64,000 nt of DNA from Hyaloraphidium curvatum (Eukaryota; Monoblepharomycota; Hyaloraphidiomycetes; Hyaloraphidiales; Hyaloraphidiaceae): the NCBI GenBank assembly GCA_025558095.1, contig JAIVFI010000033.1, positions 248,001-312,000 on the forward strand, read 5' to 3'. This document shows positions 20,417 to 31,085 of this stretch, one piece after another. The translations under genes and the position numbers were made by a program. How positions within the stretch are numbered: position 1 is the first letter of the stretch; each line of letters begins with the position of its first letter. The notes under the pieces were generated by a model, which searched no databases, was not told the DNA's origin, and saw nothing but the letters and a program-made list of their open reading frames with translations.

Positions 20417-21757
20417 TCATTCCGTTGCTTCCTCGGCGACATCCGTCGGCGAACTAGCGAGCGATCTAGGCGGCGGTGGTCGCGTTCTGGAGACCATTGC
20501 GAACCAGAACTCAGCGATTCTGTCCATGTATCCCGGCATGACGACCGTGTCGTTGTGGGTCCCGTTGGGGAAGCTGAACCACCAGCCATGTTCCGGCGGC
20601 GGTGTTGGCGTCCGACGCTTTGCTGCGTGATACAGCGCGTGCATGTTGTGTTCGCGGATAAGCTCGTCACGTGCTCCGGAAAGGAAACACATCGGAACGT
20701 CGGACGATATCCGAGCAATCGACTCCTCCGAGTTCCACTTGTCCTTGACCATCCACGTCAGGCGCAGCTTGCCGATGATGGGCATCACTTCAGGAACGAG
20801 CTTCGCCTGTGGGCCGAGAGTGTTAAGCTGGACGTTCCGCGATGTCGCAGACTGGCAACGCACCAGGGAGAGGAACGTGTTTTCGACGATGATACCATGG
20901 ATCTTGCCCTGGTTTTCGGGCCGCGCGGCGGTGTCGATCGTGACGGCACCGCCGATAGATTGTCCGTAAAGCACGAGCTTCGTGTTGCCCAGCACAGGGT
21001 GGTTGTAGATGTAGTCCATCGTGGTCTTCACATCCGTCCGAATGCCGGCCTCGTTCGGCTTCCCAGTACTGAACCCGTACCCGCGGTAGTCCAGCATGAC
21101 AATGTTGCAGCCAAAGCGAGCGTGGAACCAGCGCGCAATCGGCAGGCGATGGCCCATGTTCCCCGCGTTGGCGTGGAAGAACACGAGCGTGTACTCGGAC
21201 CATTTGTCCGGATCCGTCCCCAGGGAACCAGGAGCTGCGGAGCCTTCCGCAGCTGCCCGTTCGTCATCGCTTCCTTTTGAATCCGCCCGTTTCCGTTGCC
21301 TCAGACCGTCGTCAGCTGCCGCATCGGCGGGGCCGTCGCTGCCCCCCTCCTTAGCATCTCCCGACTTGCCACGGGCTTTGCCCCTGATAACGTAGACTCT
21401 GATGCTGAAACCGTCCGAAGTCTCCAACGTCAGGTCCTCGTAGTCCGGCATGCCAAACTCTGGGGGCTTGAACACGACCTGGCGTGACCCTGGCGGGAAC
21501 GCGGACGGATAGATGATCTCATTCTGGTAGATGCTGGTCGGGACGTTACCACGGATTGGAGAACAGCGGCAGAGAGGCTGAACTCACTAGAGAAGCGTGC
21601 AGCCCGCAATGACTGTCGCGCCGACCACGACGAGTCCGGCCCTGAGGATCGAGAAACTCCACGCCAGGAACGTGCTTCCCCCCGCGGCAGCCGCTTCAAC
21701 CGCTGCCAGCGTGCCGTTCACGTCCGTTCCATTGCTGGAATTACTAGATTCGGTCAT
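20417..21757 (-). CDS. BEM46: Bem46/ABHD13 alpha/beta hydrolase, membrane-anchored
   Basis: Exons 21757-21588 and 21533-20417 give 428 residues. An N-terminal membrane helix (AGLVVVGATVIAGCTLLYI) is followed by YQNEIIYPSAFPPGSR, a Bem46 signature. The hydrolase has an oxyanion region FFHANAGNMG, nucleophile elbow YGQSIGGA, acid in GARDEL and histidine in GTHNDT. A charged low-complexity insert of about 65 residues (Gly/Asp/Arg-rich) interrupts the first beta strands; most relatives lack it. Bem46 proteins sit at the ER and plasma membrane and affect fungal polarity; their substrate is not firmly known. The start Met at 21757 gives a short glycosylatable N terminus (NSSNGT). Confidence 0.92.
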
Positions 21758-21867
21758 TTTTACGCGTGGACGTGGTCGCGTCGCGATTGGACAGCCGCGT
21801 GATCAGACCCGACATCTGGTCGGCATGCCCATCGCAGCCTCTGATGCCCATGAGCCATTCGCTCGAT

Positions 21868-23005
21868 CTACACAGAATCGGTCGCTTTCATCGTCGCAGT
21901 TTTGTCGCCCTTCTTTGGTTGCTGCCCCTTCTTCTGCACGATCGGGGCCGTGGTCTCCACCGTCTTGATCTGTAGGTTGGCATAGATCGGCTCCTTTGAA
22001 CGGCCCCCAGAGCCTTCAGTATCGGCTGATGTGGCAACGGTCGTGCCAGGCAGCCACGGAATCGGCGGCACTTTCACGGAACCGACGAGTTCGAAGAGCG
22101 CCTCGGACGATGGATTCCGCTGCAGTGAACCCGTGAGTGACAGCTTACCGGCAAGCTAGCTAGCGACGACTGACCTTGAGTCCAAGCACGATGACCCTCT
22201 TCATCGTCAGGGTGGCGGCGAGTTTGTTCTCCGAGCCTTTTGGCAGCGGGATCAACGGCACACAGGCAGGTTCCGCGCCGCCGCCGCCCGATCGCCGAGC
22301 CATCTGGCAGAGAACGGGCAGGTGGGCATACAGATGCGGCGGATTCGCGTCCTGCTTGCACAGAAAGACGCAATCGATGTCCGCAGGAAGTCCAGTCCTC
22401 ACCGCCTTTTGCAGGTGCCGTGTGACCCCATTGATGCCAATGTATGGCATGAAAATGCCCGGTAAATCGGCGGGCGCGCTCAAACTCGTCGATCCCGGGG
22501 GTGCAGCAGCATCCACGGGTTCAGGCTCTTGCTCTGCGGCCTCTCCGTCTGCCGAAGCGTCCTTGTCCTTCCGAGATTTCTTCTCCCTCCGCTTCTGCTT
22601 CTTGATCTCCCTCTTCGTTTGCTTTCCATCCCCAAGAGGCTTCAGAATGGAGCAAAGCTGGTCCAGGAGGCGCTCGGCGAGGTCGTCCGGAAGTGTTGCC
22701 CTGTTCGGCAGCGTCAGTTCGAGGGAGCCCCGAGACTGCGCATCGCGAAACACGAACCACTTCACGGCATGAGGAGAGTCCAGCGAGTGCTTGAACGTCT
22801 TCTTTCTGCCCAGCGATCGCAAACTGGCATCGTCATTTGCGGCGGCTTTGGCCTTGCCCTTGACCGGGCCCGGCGAGGGAGCCGGAGGGACGTTGCCCTG
22901 AGCAGCGCCTTTCTTCAGCGGGCCAGCATCGTCCGGGCCCCGCTTTCGCTTCTTTCCGGCTTGCTCCATCTGAATGGACGAGGCCGCCCTTCTGAAATGT
23001 CTCAT
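21868..23005 (-). CDS. POP3: RNase P/MRP subunit Pop3-like (L7Ae fold)
   Basis: Exon 1 runs from 23005 (or Met 22969, MEQAGKKRKRG) to 22175 and exon 2 is 22119-21868. After a Lys/Arg-rich N terminus come HAVKWFVFRDAQS, a basic Lys-rich insert, and the L7Ae-like core MPYIGINGVTRHL, DIDCVFLCKQDANPPHLYAHLPVLCQMA and VPLIPLPKGSENKLAATLTMKR. The tail has VPPIPWLP, found in fungal Pop3 proteins, and then a basic end. Pop3 corresponds to human Rpp38 and binds the RNA of RNase P and MRP in the nucleolus. The 23005 start would overlap the divergent neighbour's first possible start, so 22969 is the safer choice. Confidence 0.8.
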
Positions 23006-24056
23006 GCAATGTCAGGTGACGAGGACAATAGGACAATTGATCCGCGCGTTGGGTATGGACGAGTTTCCATTCGGAGGCCTCCAAATCGATGATGCGGCCG
23101 ACGCAGCAAAGGACAAGCAGCCAAAGGCCCCGCTGCCGGCCTACGTGCCGAATGTGCAGCGGCCTCGATGGTTCCTGGACAGACCGGCCACCCTGGAGCA
23201 GAAGGAGAGGAACCGAAAGGAGAGCAGCCTGAAGAGGGATGCCCAGACCTTGGTCCATTCCGTCAACCTCGCGTACTTCGAATGCCGGACCCCTCCAGAC
23301 TACCGTCGTTGCTTGGAACTGGCGCGGAAGGTGCTGGATGAGGTCGTCGAGAAGAGGGCCCTTCCGCAAGGGGACCTCAGGGCGCTGGAGGAGACCATTG
23401 TACGCTGCGCGATGAGAGTCGAGGACTGGGATCTTGCAAAGCAGCATGCGACGGCCTTGGCGGATACTCGAGACCCCGCCATCAACTTGCTCCTCGGACA
23501 GCTGCATTCGCGCATAGCCGGCCGCCTGCCCGAGTCGTTCATGCACCTTCAGATCTGTCTCTCTGCTCCGGGCTTCAGCTCCGACTACCTGGCGGTCCGC
23601 TGTCTCGCTGAAGCACTTTTAGGTGCCAACTCGGAGTCTATTGTTGGCACGTGCCTCTTGGACGTTTCGACGGCGACCCTGTGGCGCTCCCTGAGCGGGC
23701 GGCAAACCTCTGAACTTGATCAGCATGAGGCACGGCTCGTTCCCGAGGCCGACGCGACAAAGATGAACCGCGATCGGCTTGTTGACTCCTTGGTTGCCCG
23801 AGGCGTGCTCGACACTGCTCCAGCCGACTCGAACAGCCTTGATGCAGCTAGATCCATCAATTCGGAACTGAGCTCTAAAGCCCGCGATGCGCTGCTCCGC
23901 TTGCATGCCGACCGGACGCGAGTAACGCCCTTCGACTTCGAGATCGCTCTGCTGGATGATTCCCAGATCGAATGGCTCGGCAGCAGGCTTGCTCTGATCG
24001 GCTCGAGCCAACAAAGTGACACGGTGGGCGTCGATAAATCGCCATTAGATCTTTAG
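22974..24056 (+). CDS. Conserved-looking helical protein of unknown function
   Basis: Single open frame of 360 codons from 22974, or 333 from Met 23055 (MDEFPFGGLQ). I do not recognise the family. Residues after about 55 read RPRWFLDRPATLEQKERN, then KRDAQTLVHSVNLAYFECR and YRRCLELARKVLDEVVEK, a helix-pair pattern like a TPR or other solenoid, continuing through ILRCAMRVEDWDLAKQHA-type repeats; the last third is acidic and Ser-rich. No membrane segment, zinc motif or enzyme signature is visible. The 22974 start lies only 4 bp from the Pop3 start on the other strand, so the 23055 start or a very compact bidirectional promoter is likely. It converges with SAC1, 41 bp between stops. Confidence 0.65.
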   Translation: MDEAALLKCLMQCQVTRTIGQLIRALGMDEFPFGGLQIDDAADAAKDKQPKAPLPAYVPNVQRPRWFLDRPATLEQKERNRKESSLKRDAQTLVHSVNLAYFECRTPPDYRRCLELARKVLDEVVEKRALPQGDLRALEETIVRCAMRVEDWDLAKQHATALADTRDPAINLLLGQLHSRIAGRLPESFMHLQICLSAPGFSSDYLAVRCLAEALLGANSESIVGTCLLDVSTATLWRSLSGRQTSELDQHEARLVPEADATKMNRDRLVDSLVARGVLDTAPADSNSLDAARSINSELSSKARDALLRLHADRTRVTPFDFEIALLDDSQIEWLGSRLALIGSSQQSDTVGVDKSPLDL

Positions 24057-24097
24057 GAGACGTAGATACAAAGAGCAAATGCACCGCTTGCCAAGAG

Positions 24098-26673
24098 CTA
24101 TGCTTCCTTGGACGCTTTCAGCTCTATGGCTTCACCGTTCGCTGGCGCGGGTGACCGCGCTCCACTATACGAAGGTAGTGACCCTGCAGCGCCAAGTCTT
24201 GGCAAATCGACAAACTCGGTGCCGTGCCGAAACATCTCGTACATCGCCACGACGAAAAGCAAAGCGAATCCCGCTAGGAACAAACGATGATTGCTGGCGT
24301 CGGCTGGGAGGCGTTTCGGATTCAGGGTCTTTGTACCACCCTCCTGGGCTCGTCCTTACCTGGCGTGATCATGAACCCGCCGATCACCATCAAGAGTGCG
24401 AAGAGGGCAATGTACGGCAGCACCCTGCTCCGCCAGGTTCGCCGCTCCGTCAGGAACGGAGAGGGAGCGCCCACTTTGACCTCGTACACGCCTGTGAACA
24501 AGTCAAATGCGTCCTTGGATGCCACGTTAGGGAACCAACACGTGCAGGGCTACGCACGACAAACCTGGCGGCTTCCGTCCGTAAAGTTGTTGCGGAAGTA
24601 TCGGATAACGGAGTTCAGCCCGTCGTTCAAGAGGCCTCGCTTTGTTCTCCTGCCCGTCCTGGTGTAATCGGTCTTCAGCGCTCCTGTGCCAGAGTATTGA
24701 GAGCTGATGGCATCCGCGTGGTCCGCCCACACTGCGATTATCCAGTTAGCTCCGAACACAGCAATTGTCAAAGAAGGAGACGCACTGTTCTTGTACAGAA
24801 ACTCGAAGGCGGTCTGCTCTTCCATTCGTTCCTTCAAGCTCAAGTAGCCGGCCTCTCGCAACTGCTGCGTCAGGGCTCTTCGGCCCAGCACCGATTGAAC
24901 GACGTTCGTGCGGTCCAGGCAGTCCATGCAGTTCGACCTCACAACGGAGGTCTGGATAGACAAAGTCCGGCCCTTCTCGTCGATGTGAGCGTACCTTCGT
25001 CGGTTGGTTCAGATTGGGGCCCCGCGCGTGGCCTGAAACCAACCCACCCCTGTTCGATCAAGTGGTTCTCCAGCTGATCCAGCAGGATGGAGATCCTATG
25101 CCACTGCATGTTCCGGCACTCGTGGTGGAAATCGAACCAGTTGTAGACAACCTCCAAGTCAACGAGAGATCTGAGGAGCCGCGAATATGTGTCGCCAAGT
25201 CGCATTTCGCTGCCCTTCTTGTTGACCAAGTTGACAGCAATCTGCTTCCCGTACTTTTCGATTTGCTCCTCGAAATGCAGCCGAATCACACGCTCCTGCG
25301 ATGATCCGTGGTTACAAACTGCGATATCAGCTGTCCAGGGAACTAACCGCATCAGGAGCGTTCTCAATGACCATTCGGGGGGTATACTTAAGGTTGACGA
25401 CCTGCTGCCAGAAGGTGGGAATGCTGCCCCTCGTCTGGACGTAGCTAAACATGTGTCCCCTCATGGGATCGGCGTCGCAGACAAGGATCTGTTCCGTCTC
25501 CACAAAGTTGGACACCTGTCCGAGCTGATTGATCCCTCGGGAGAAGTAGCGCGTGCCTAAAGAGGGTGTGAACAGACCCATCATGGTACTAGAGACAAGG
25601 GCACGAACCGACGCGATGGCGGCTTCTGCGAGATATCAGTGCAAAAGTCAAGCGCTTGCCGTTGATGCTTGCGGGCTTGATTTCGACAACTGAAGGCAGG
25701 CAGTCAGAGATTTTGGCACGGGGAAGGGCGAAGCTGATACCAACATCCGCAGATCATGGGCATTATGAAGCGGCCCAGCTGTGATGCCGGATTACAATTT
25801 CGATCCATAACCCAGCGTCGAATACTCACGTCCCGATCCGGCGAGCTTGCCTCCATAAATCGCTGCTGCAGATAGTGGTTGAAAAAGAACCGTTCATCGG
25901 CCTATTGCGCAAGATGCGGTGAGCCTTCTGGATCGCCGTTGGGTGAACCACGACCCACCACTGCCCACGCCGCCCCGGCATTGGGTTTCAGATTCGCCTG
26001 GCGCTGCAACGTGTGGGTAACGTGGAACGTTGACGAGAAGTAGAAGCTGTCCAGGCCCAGCATTTCCTCCAGCATCGCGAGGTACTGGTTGTCGTCGTAC
26101 ACCTGCCGTTCTGAGCTCAAGCATCGACCACCACAGGACTCAATATGCCCTACCTGTGTTTCCGACAGCAAAGTGCGATCTCTAGCAAGGGGCAGTATCC
26201 GGTACGCCGTCACCTTGTGGATATCGTGAGGGCCGATCTTCCCCATCTTTGCTCGGTCCGTCACGACGATGAGGTGCTCCCCTGAAGCCGAGTAAGCTGC
26301 ATCTCATGTCGCCCAACTCAGGCTCGTCACCTCCGTTCAACCGTATCATGCCCATTATGCCGTAAATGGTGAGGACCTCGTCGTGTCGCAACGAATACGG
26401 GGCTAGAGGCACAAGGGGCGTCCTTGAGAACAGGGTCCTGCATGAAATGAAGCCGAGTCGTCCGAACCATTGAGCTTTATGTCTCCGGTGTCCCGATAGA
26501 CGACGAGGGTCTCGGAGGGAACCGAGGGGTCCAAAAAGACGGGCTCGAAAGCATAGGCGTCCGGACAGACATAGACTGCCAAGAGGCCCGCCAATAGGCG
26601 CTGGTCAAGACAAGGAAGACGAACGGTCGCCTACGCGGACCCCACGGTGGAGGGAATCGTGTAGAGAGGCCAT
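24098..26673 (-). CDS. SAC1: SAC1 phosphoinositide phosphatase
   Basis: Fourteen exons: 26673-26646, 26575-26468, 26402-26331, 26281-26154, 26102-25959, 25901-25830, 25778-25745, 25689-25609, 25556-25348, 25295-25048, 24994-24786, 24731-24565, 24513-24360 and 24303-24098. The sum is 620 codons; Sac1 proteins are about 590-620 residues. It removes phosphate mainly from PtdIns4P at the ER/Golgi. The SAC domain shows [43 protein letters not shown] and [14 protein letters not shown]; the catalytic CX5R is [12 protein letters not shown] (Cys about 396). Two C-terminal membrane helices ([33 protein letters not shown]) anchor it. The start Met opens [12 protein letters not shown], as in animal SAC1. 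It is divergent from METTL16, 90 bp away. Confidence 0.95.
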
Positions 26674-26763
26674 CGCCGTCGAGGGCGTTGTGCGCGCGTT
26701 TGCATCTCAAAAACACGGCAGTTGCAGGACGTTGGGAGGGGCCTCGAGCTGGCCGACAGCACA

Positions 26764-27615
26764 ATGGAGGCAAGCAGTGCTGCTCCAGGAGCTCCCGATT
26801 TCGCCGATCTTGCGCGGCGGTATCCGTCCTTGGCACCCTACGTGCGCAAAGACAGGCAGGGGGCGCCGCACATCGAGTTCAGTGACCCTCGGGCGCTACG
26901 CGAGCTGTGCTACGCGTTAATGTGGCTCGACCACGGCATACGCATCGAGTTTCCTCTTGATTCCCTGATTCCGACCGTTCCGGGACGTCTGGAGTACGTG
27001 CAGTGGATCGGAGGGCTTCTCGCGGGAAACGATCGGCGAGCCGAGTCCCGAAAGGAGCAGTCGCCGGTCTGGGGTATTGACATTGGCGTCGGATGTTCGT
27101 GCATATACCCGTTGTTGGGCTGCGCTACCAATCCGAGCTGGAACTTCTTCGGGACGGACATCGACGATCGGAGTATTGAGTACGCCCAGGACAATGTACG
27201 ACGGAACCAGCTGGACCAGCGGATAACGCTGAAGCTGAACACGTCGCGCGATATTCTGCCGCCCGAGATCCTGCCCGACGCAGTCGCGGCCTTCGATTTC
27301 GTTCTCTGCAACCCGCCATTCTACTCTGGCCCGGCTGATTTCGTTCCAAAGGCTGCTGCGGCTCCGGGGACAAACACAGCTGGAACGCACGAGGCCATCA
27401 CCGGTGGAGGCGAAATTGCATTCGTGCTCAGGATGGTGGAGGAGAGCAAACGCCTCCGGGGCCGGGTGAGATGGTGGACGAGTTTGATCGGCAAGAAGCA
27501 GACCTTGGACAAGCTGATCTCTGTTCTCAAGGAGGAGGAAGGTATCAAGCATTCGATCGGTCAGTTTCGGCCGGGGCAGACGAGCCGGTGGGCTGTAGCG
27601 TGGAGCGTTCAATGA
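26764..27615 (+). CDS. METTL16: METTL16/RlmF-type RNA N6-adenine methyltransferase
   Basis: Single exon, 283 residues. It matches the METTL16 methyltransferase domain: FADLARRYPSLAPYV, a SAM-binding strand GIDIGVGCSCIYPLLG, the acidic residue in FFGTDIDDRSIEYA, the catalytic motif CNPPFY (Asn183) and WWTSLIGKKQTLDKL near the end. METTL16 proteins (Mtl16 in fission yeast) methylate the ACAGAGA-box adenosine of U6 snRNA and influence 5' splice-site choice. The vertebrate-specific C-terminal VCR domains are absent, as in other fungal and protist members. The start at 26764 is the Met giving the short acidic leader before the conserved block. Confidence 0.93.
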   Translation: MEASSAAPGAPDFADLARRYPSLAPYVRKDRQGAPHIEFSDPRALRELCYALMWLDHGIRIEFPLDSLIPTVPGRLEYVQWIGGLLAGNDRRAESRKEQSPVWGIDIGVGCSCIYPLLGCATNPSWNFFGTDIDDRSIEYAQDNVRRNQLDQRITLKLNTSRDILPPEILPDAVAAFDFVLCNPPFYSGPADFVPKAAAAPGTNTAGTHEAITGGGEIAFVLRMVEESKRLRGRVRWWTSLIGKKQTLDKLISVLKEEEGIKHSIGQFRPGQTSRWAVAWSVQ

Positions 27616-27729
27616 ACGCAACCAGCCTCCCGGGTCCCAGCCGATCCGATCATCAGCGATCCCCCGCCGCCACCGCAACTGATAAACCGAGTCCGGCTTT
27701 GGCTCTCTTTTCCTGAGAGCCGAGCAAAG

Positions 27730-28969
27730 ATGCCGAGTCCGTTCATCCTCGTGACCGGCTGCTCGGGCCGTTTGGGCGGCCAAATCGCCCAGAAGCTCGT
27801 CAAGGCCGGCAAGTCGGTCGTCGGCACGGACCGGGTCGATTTGCCAGGTTGCTCGCCCCGTATCGGCGCCTTCGACACTCTGACGTGTGAATGTGACCTC
27901 GAAGATGTGCTCGCGGATCTCAAGTCTAGCCCGCAGTTCAAATTCGTCAAGGCAGACCTCGTTGACGCAGCGGCAGTGGACGCCATGATGGCAGGGGCCT
28001 CCGCGGTCGTCCACGTCGGCGCCATCCCCGGCCCGTCAAAGTTCCCGCCTCCGATGGTCGACCCGAGCTGGGCGGCGAAAGCGCCGATCATTCTCGAGGA
28101 CCTGCAGCCCGGGGACCTCCTGCAGCAGAACCTCATGGGCACGTTCAACATCTTCAACTCGGCCGTGAAGTACAAGGTCTCTCGCGTCGTCTTTTCCTCA
28201 ACGGCGTTTGCCATGGGCTGGTCGCACGACCCCATGACCTTCTACCCGAAGTGGGATCAGGACCTGGTTCCATTTGGGCGGACCAGCCTGACCGGCAGTT
28301 CTTTTCAGATACCTTCCCTTGGACGAGGAACATCCTCCCATGCCCTGCGAAACCTACGGACTTTCGAAGGCTCTGGGCGAGCAGGTCGCCGACATGTTCG
28401 TGCGATCGTCCCCAGACACCTCGTTCGCGTCCCTCCGCTTCACCAACATCATCAAACGGGAAAAATGGGCGGTACGTCTCGCCATTCGGTGCGGTTATTC
28501 GACTAGCTCACGCTTTACTGGCGTAAGGATCTCCCCGCCAAGCCACCTTCGGCAGCGTGAGTCCCGGCCGGTCTTGAAACCGCTGGCCCTTGAGCTGACG
28601 TGATGATCGGACACCAGCGCACCTGTGACCCTTTTGATGTTGGCATACACCCACGAAGACGACGTGTTGGATGTCCATCTTTCGGCTCTGACCGCCGACA
28701 TCAAAGGTAAGCCTTGATCGATCACCGGCAACCGATTTGCTCATCAGGCTTGGCTAACCACCTCATCCGTAGGCCACGAATCCTTCCTTATCGCGGCTCC
28801 CGACACTCGCTTCACGGAGGCGACGACGGATGTGCTGGCGTCGACGTATCCGGGTCGGACCTTCAACTTCAAGACCAAGCTGGTCGGCAACCAGAGCATC
28901 ATCAGCGCAGCCAAGGCGGCCAAAATGCTCGGGTTCAAGCCGCGATCGTGGGCAGCGGCGAAGATCTAG
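27730..28969 (+). CDS. NAD-dependent epimerase/dehydratase (extended SDR)
   Basis: Exons 27730-28250, 28309-28471, 28528-28556, 28618-28706 and 28773-28969 give 332 residues. The Rossmann motif is VTGCSGRLGGQI. The catalytic Tyr-X3-Lys is TYGLSKALGEQ, reached only after splicing the first intron, and the preceding Ser lies in VVFSSTAFAMGW. Downstream, AYTHEDDVLDVHLSALTADI and HESFLIAAPDTRF are typical of sugar-nucleotide epimerase/dehydratase relatives common in fungi. The substrate cannot be named. Exon 3 is only 29 nt, and all junctions keep frame. It converges with RBX1. Confidence 0.9.
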
Positions 28970-29089
28970 ACGGAGGGCAGCTGTTTCCGATGACGATCTA
29001 TCTCCACATACCCCCACCATGACATGAGCCTGGCCCATTCCACGCCCGCACCACTTTCTCACACAATCCTTCGCACTCCATTCGTTGCC

Positions 29090-29716
<627 letters not shown>

Positions 29717-29852
29717 TGTGGTGAGGGAAGGGCGGCGAGTGAAAGGTTTCGCGGACTGCAGGCCGCCTCGGTCGGACTCTGCACTGATCTACTTTCCTCG
29801 CTCGCGGAATCGTTAAATGACTAAGAAGCAGCCACAAAAGGAAACAGACTAG

Positions 29853-30924
29853 CTAATCCTCGACCTTGTATGCCACCAGCGCGTCGACTTTGTGGATGCC
29901 TGTGCCAAAGCCCCGGAGCCGAACGTGCTCCGCGTTCTGTAGATCGCCAGCGATTGCCGCGCGGAACAAAAGTAGCGCCGAGCCGGAGCAACACCGGAAG
30001 AAACGAGGCGTTAGCACAGCACTGCTGGTCTCGCTCGCAGCTCCCACTTTGGCGATCAGCCTTGCGTCCGAGTCCACCCATTCCGCGGGAACCTCCACGT
30101 TCTTGTCCGTGTACGCGAGAACGTTGAACGTCGCGGCAGCGGAAAGCACGGGAAGGAAGGAGACCGAGGCGGTGATCTGGCGCAGGATCGCCTGGATCTC
30201 CGAGTGTACCTCCTTCTCCGTCTTTTGGCTCGCGCCCAACGGTCTGCACGGTCGGCAACGCTTCAGAGCTAGGCAAAGCATTCGACGGGCCAGAATGCCC
30301 ACCGGCCCGTGTTTTCCTTGTCCTGCGCCTCGATCTCAATGTCAAACTGCCACCGCTCCAGAACCTCGCGCGTCTCTTTCGAGAGGATGACGAGCACAAG
30401 CTTCGAGATGGCCGACGCCATCAGCCAATCTGTGGTTCGAGGTGATGCGGCTTCGGCATCAGCATGGATCCATGGCCAAGCAGGGCCGAGGGAGGCCGCG
30501 ACGTACTTCGGACTTGCGACAGAACTTGGCGCAGGTACGACGTGACGCCGTCGTCGGCGGTCACCAGCAGGTTCAGGCCATACTTCTTGGTCATCTTGAA
30601 GTCCTCGGGAGCTGCAGAGCGTGTTCCAGTGCGGGGAGGGGAGCGCGGGGGCAGGCGCCGCACCATAGAGACCGCGCTGGTACAGAATGCTGGGGTTGGG
30701 GACGTGAGCCACGAATGCCGCGCGGCAATTCGATGGGACACACCTGTTGATGCCATATTCTTCGAGAGCGACAGGACGCCATGCCGACGAGTAGCGAGGG
30801 GACGGGCACACTGGTTGGCGGGCATCGGGCGCCGGCGGCGGCAGGGCCCACCGAAAAACTCGGTCACGATGTCAGTGGAGCCTTTGAGGCTGATTTTGTT
30901 CTTTGCCGAGACGACAGCAGCCAT
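29853..30924 (-). CDS. MAD2: MAD2 spindle-checkpoint protein (HORMA domain)
   Basis: Seven exons: 30924-30852, 30759-30744, 30689-30664, 30611-30507, 30429-30303, 30243-30048 and 29936-29853; 208 residues, the usual MAD2 length. The sequence follows MAD2 closely: ISLKGSTDIVTEFFEYGIN, SILYQRGLYAPEDFKMTKKY, VLERWQFDIEIEAQDKEN, HSEIQAILRQITASVSFLPVL, FNVLAYTDKNVEVPAEW and HVRLRGFGTGIHKVDALVAY. MAD2 switches between open and closed HORMA states, binds Cdc20 and Mad1, and inhibits the APC/C until chromosomes attach. Exons 2 and 3 are only 16 and 26 nt. It shares a 161-bp promoter with MCM7. Confidence 0.95.
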
Positions 30925-31085
30925 CGCGGTGGATGGGCACGAAGAGATTCGGGGGGTGGTCGCGGACGTTTTCCGCGCCCATCCCCTGTTGTTGGTGACC
31001 TTCGTCCCGTTCAATTCGACCGCAGCGCGCGGCCTCCTTGGATCTCCGGCCGCCGCCCGTCCCGCAACGCGTCGCGCCGCCCGCC
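30925..31085. promoter_or_regulatory. Shared MAD2/MCM7 promoter with MCB and E2F-like boxes
   Basis: 161 bp separate the two divergent starts. An exact MluI cell-cycle box, ACGCGT, lies at 31067-31072, 14 bp upstream of the MCM7 ATG. An E2F-like run, TTTTCCGCGCCC, lies at 30969-30980. MCB elements bind MBF and drive G1/S transcription in fungi, and MCM genes are classic targets. In GC-rich DNA a single hexamer may be chance. Confidence 0.5.

Noticed and set aside
24079-25077. 332-codon plus-strand ORF
   Set aside because: Opposite the SAC1 3' exons, which carry the catalytic motif and membrane helices.
26917-28014. 365-codon minus-strand ORF
   Set aside because: Spans METTL16 and the epimerase start in antisense; no domain.
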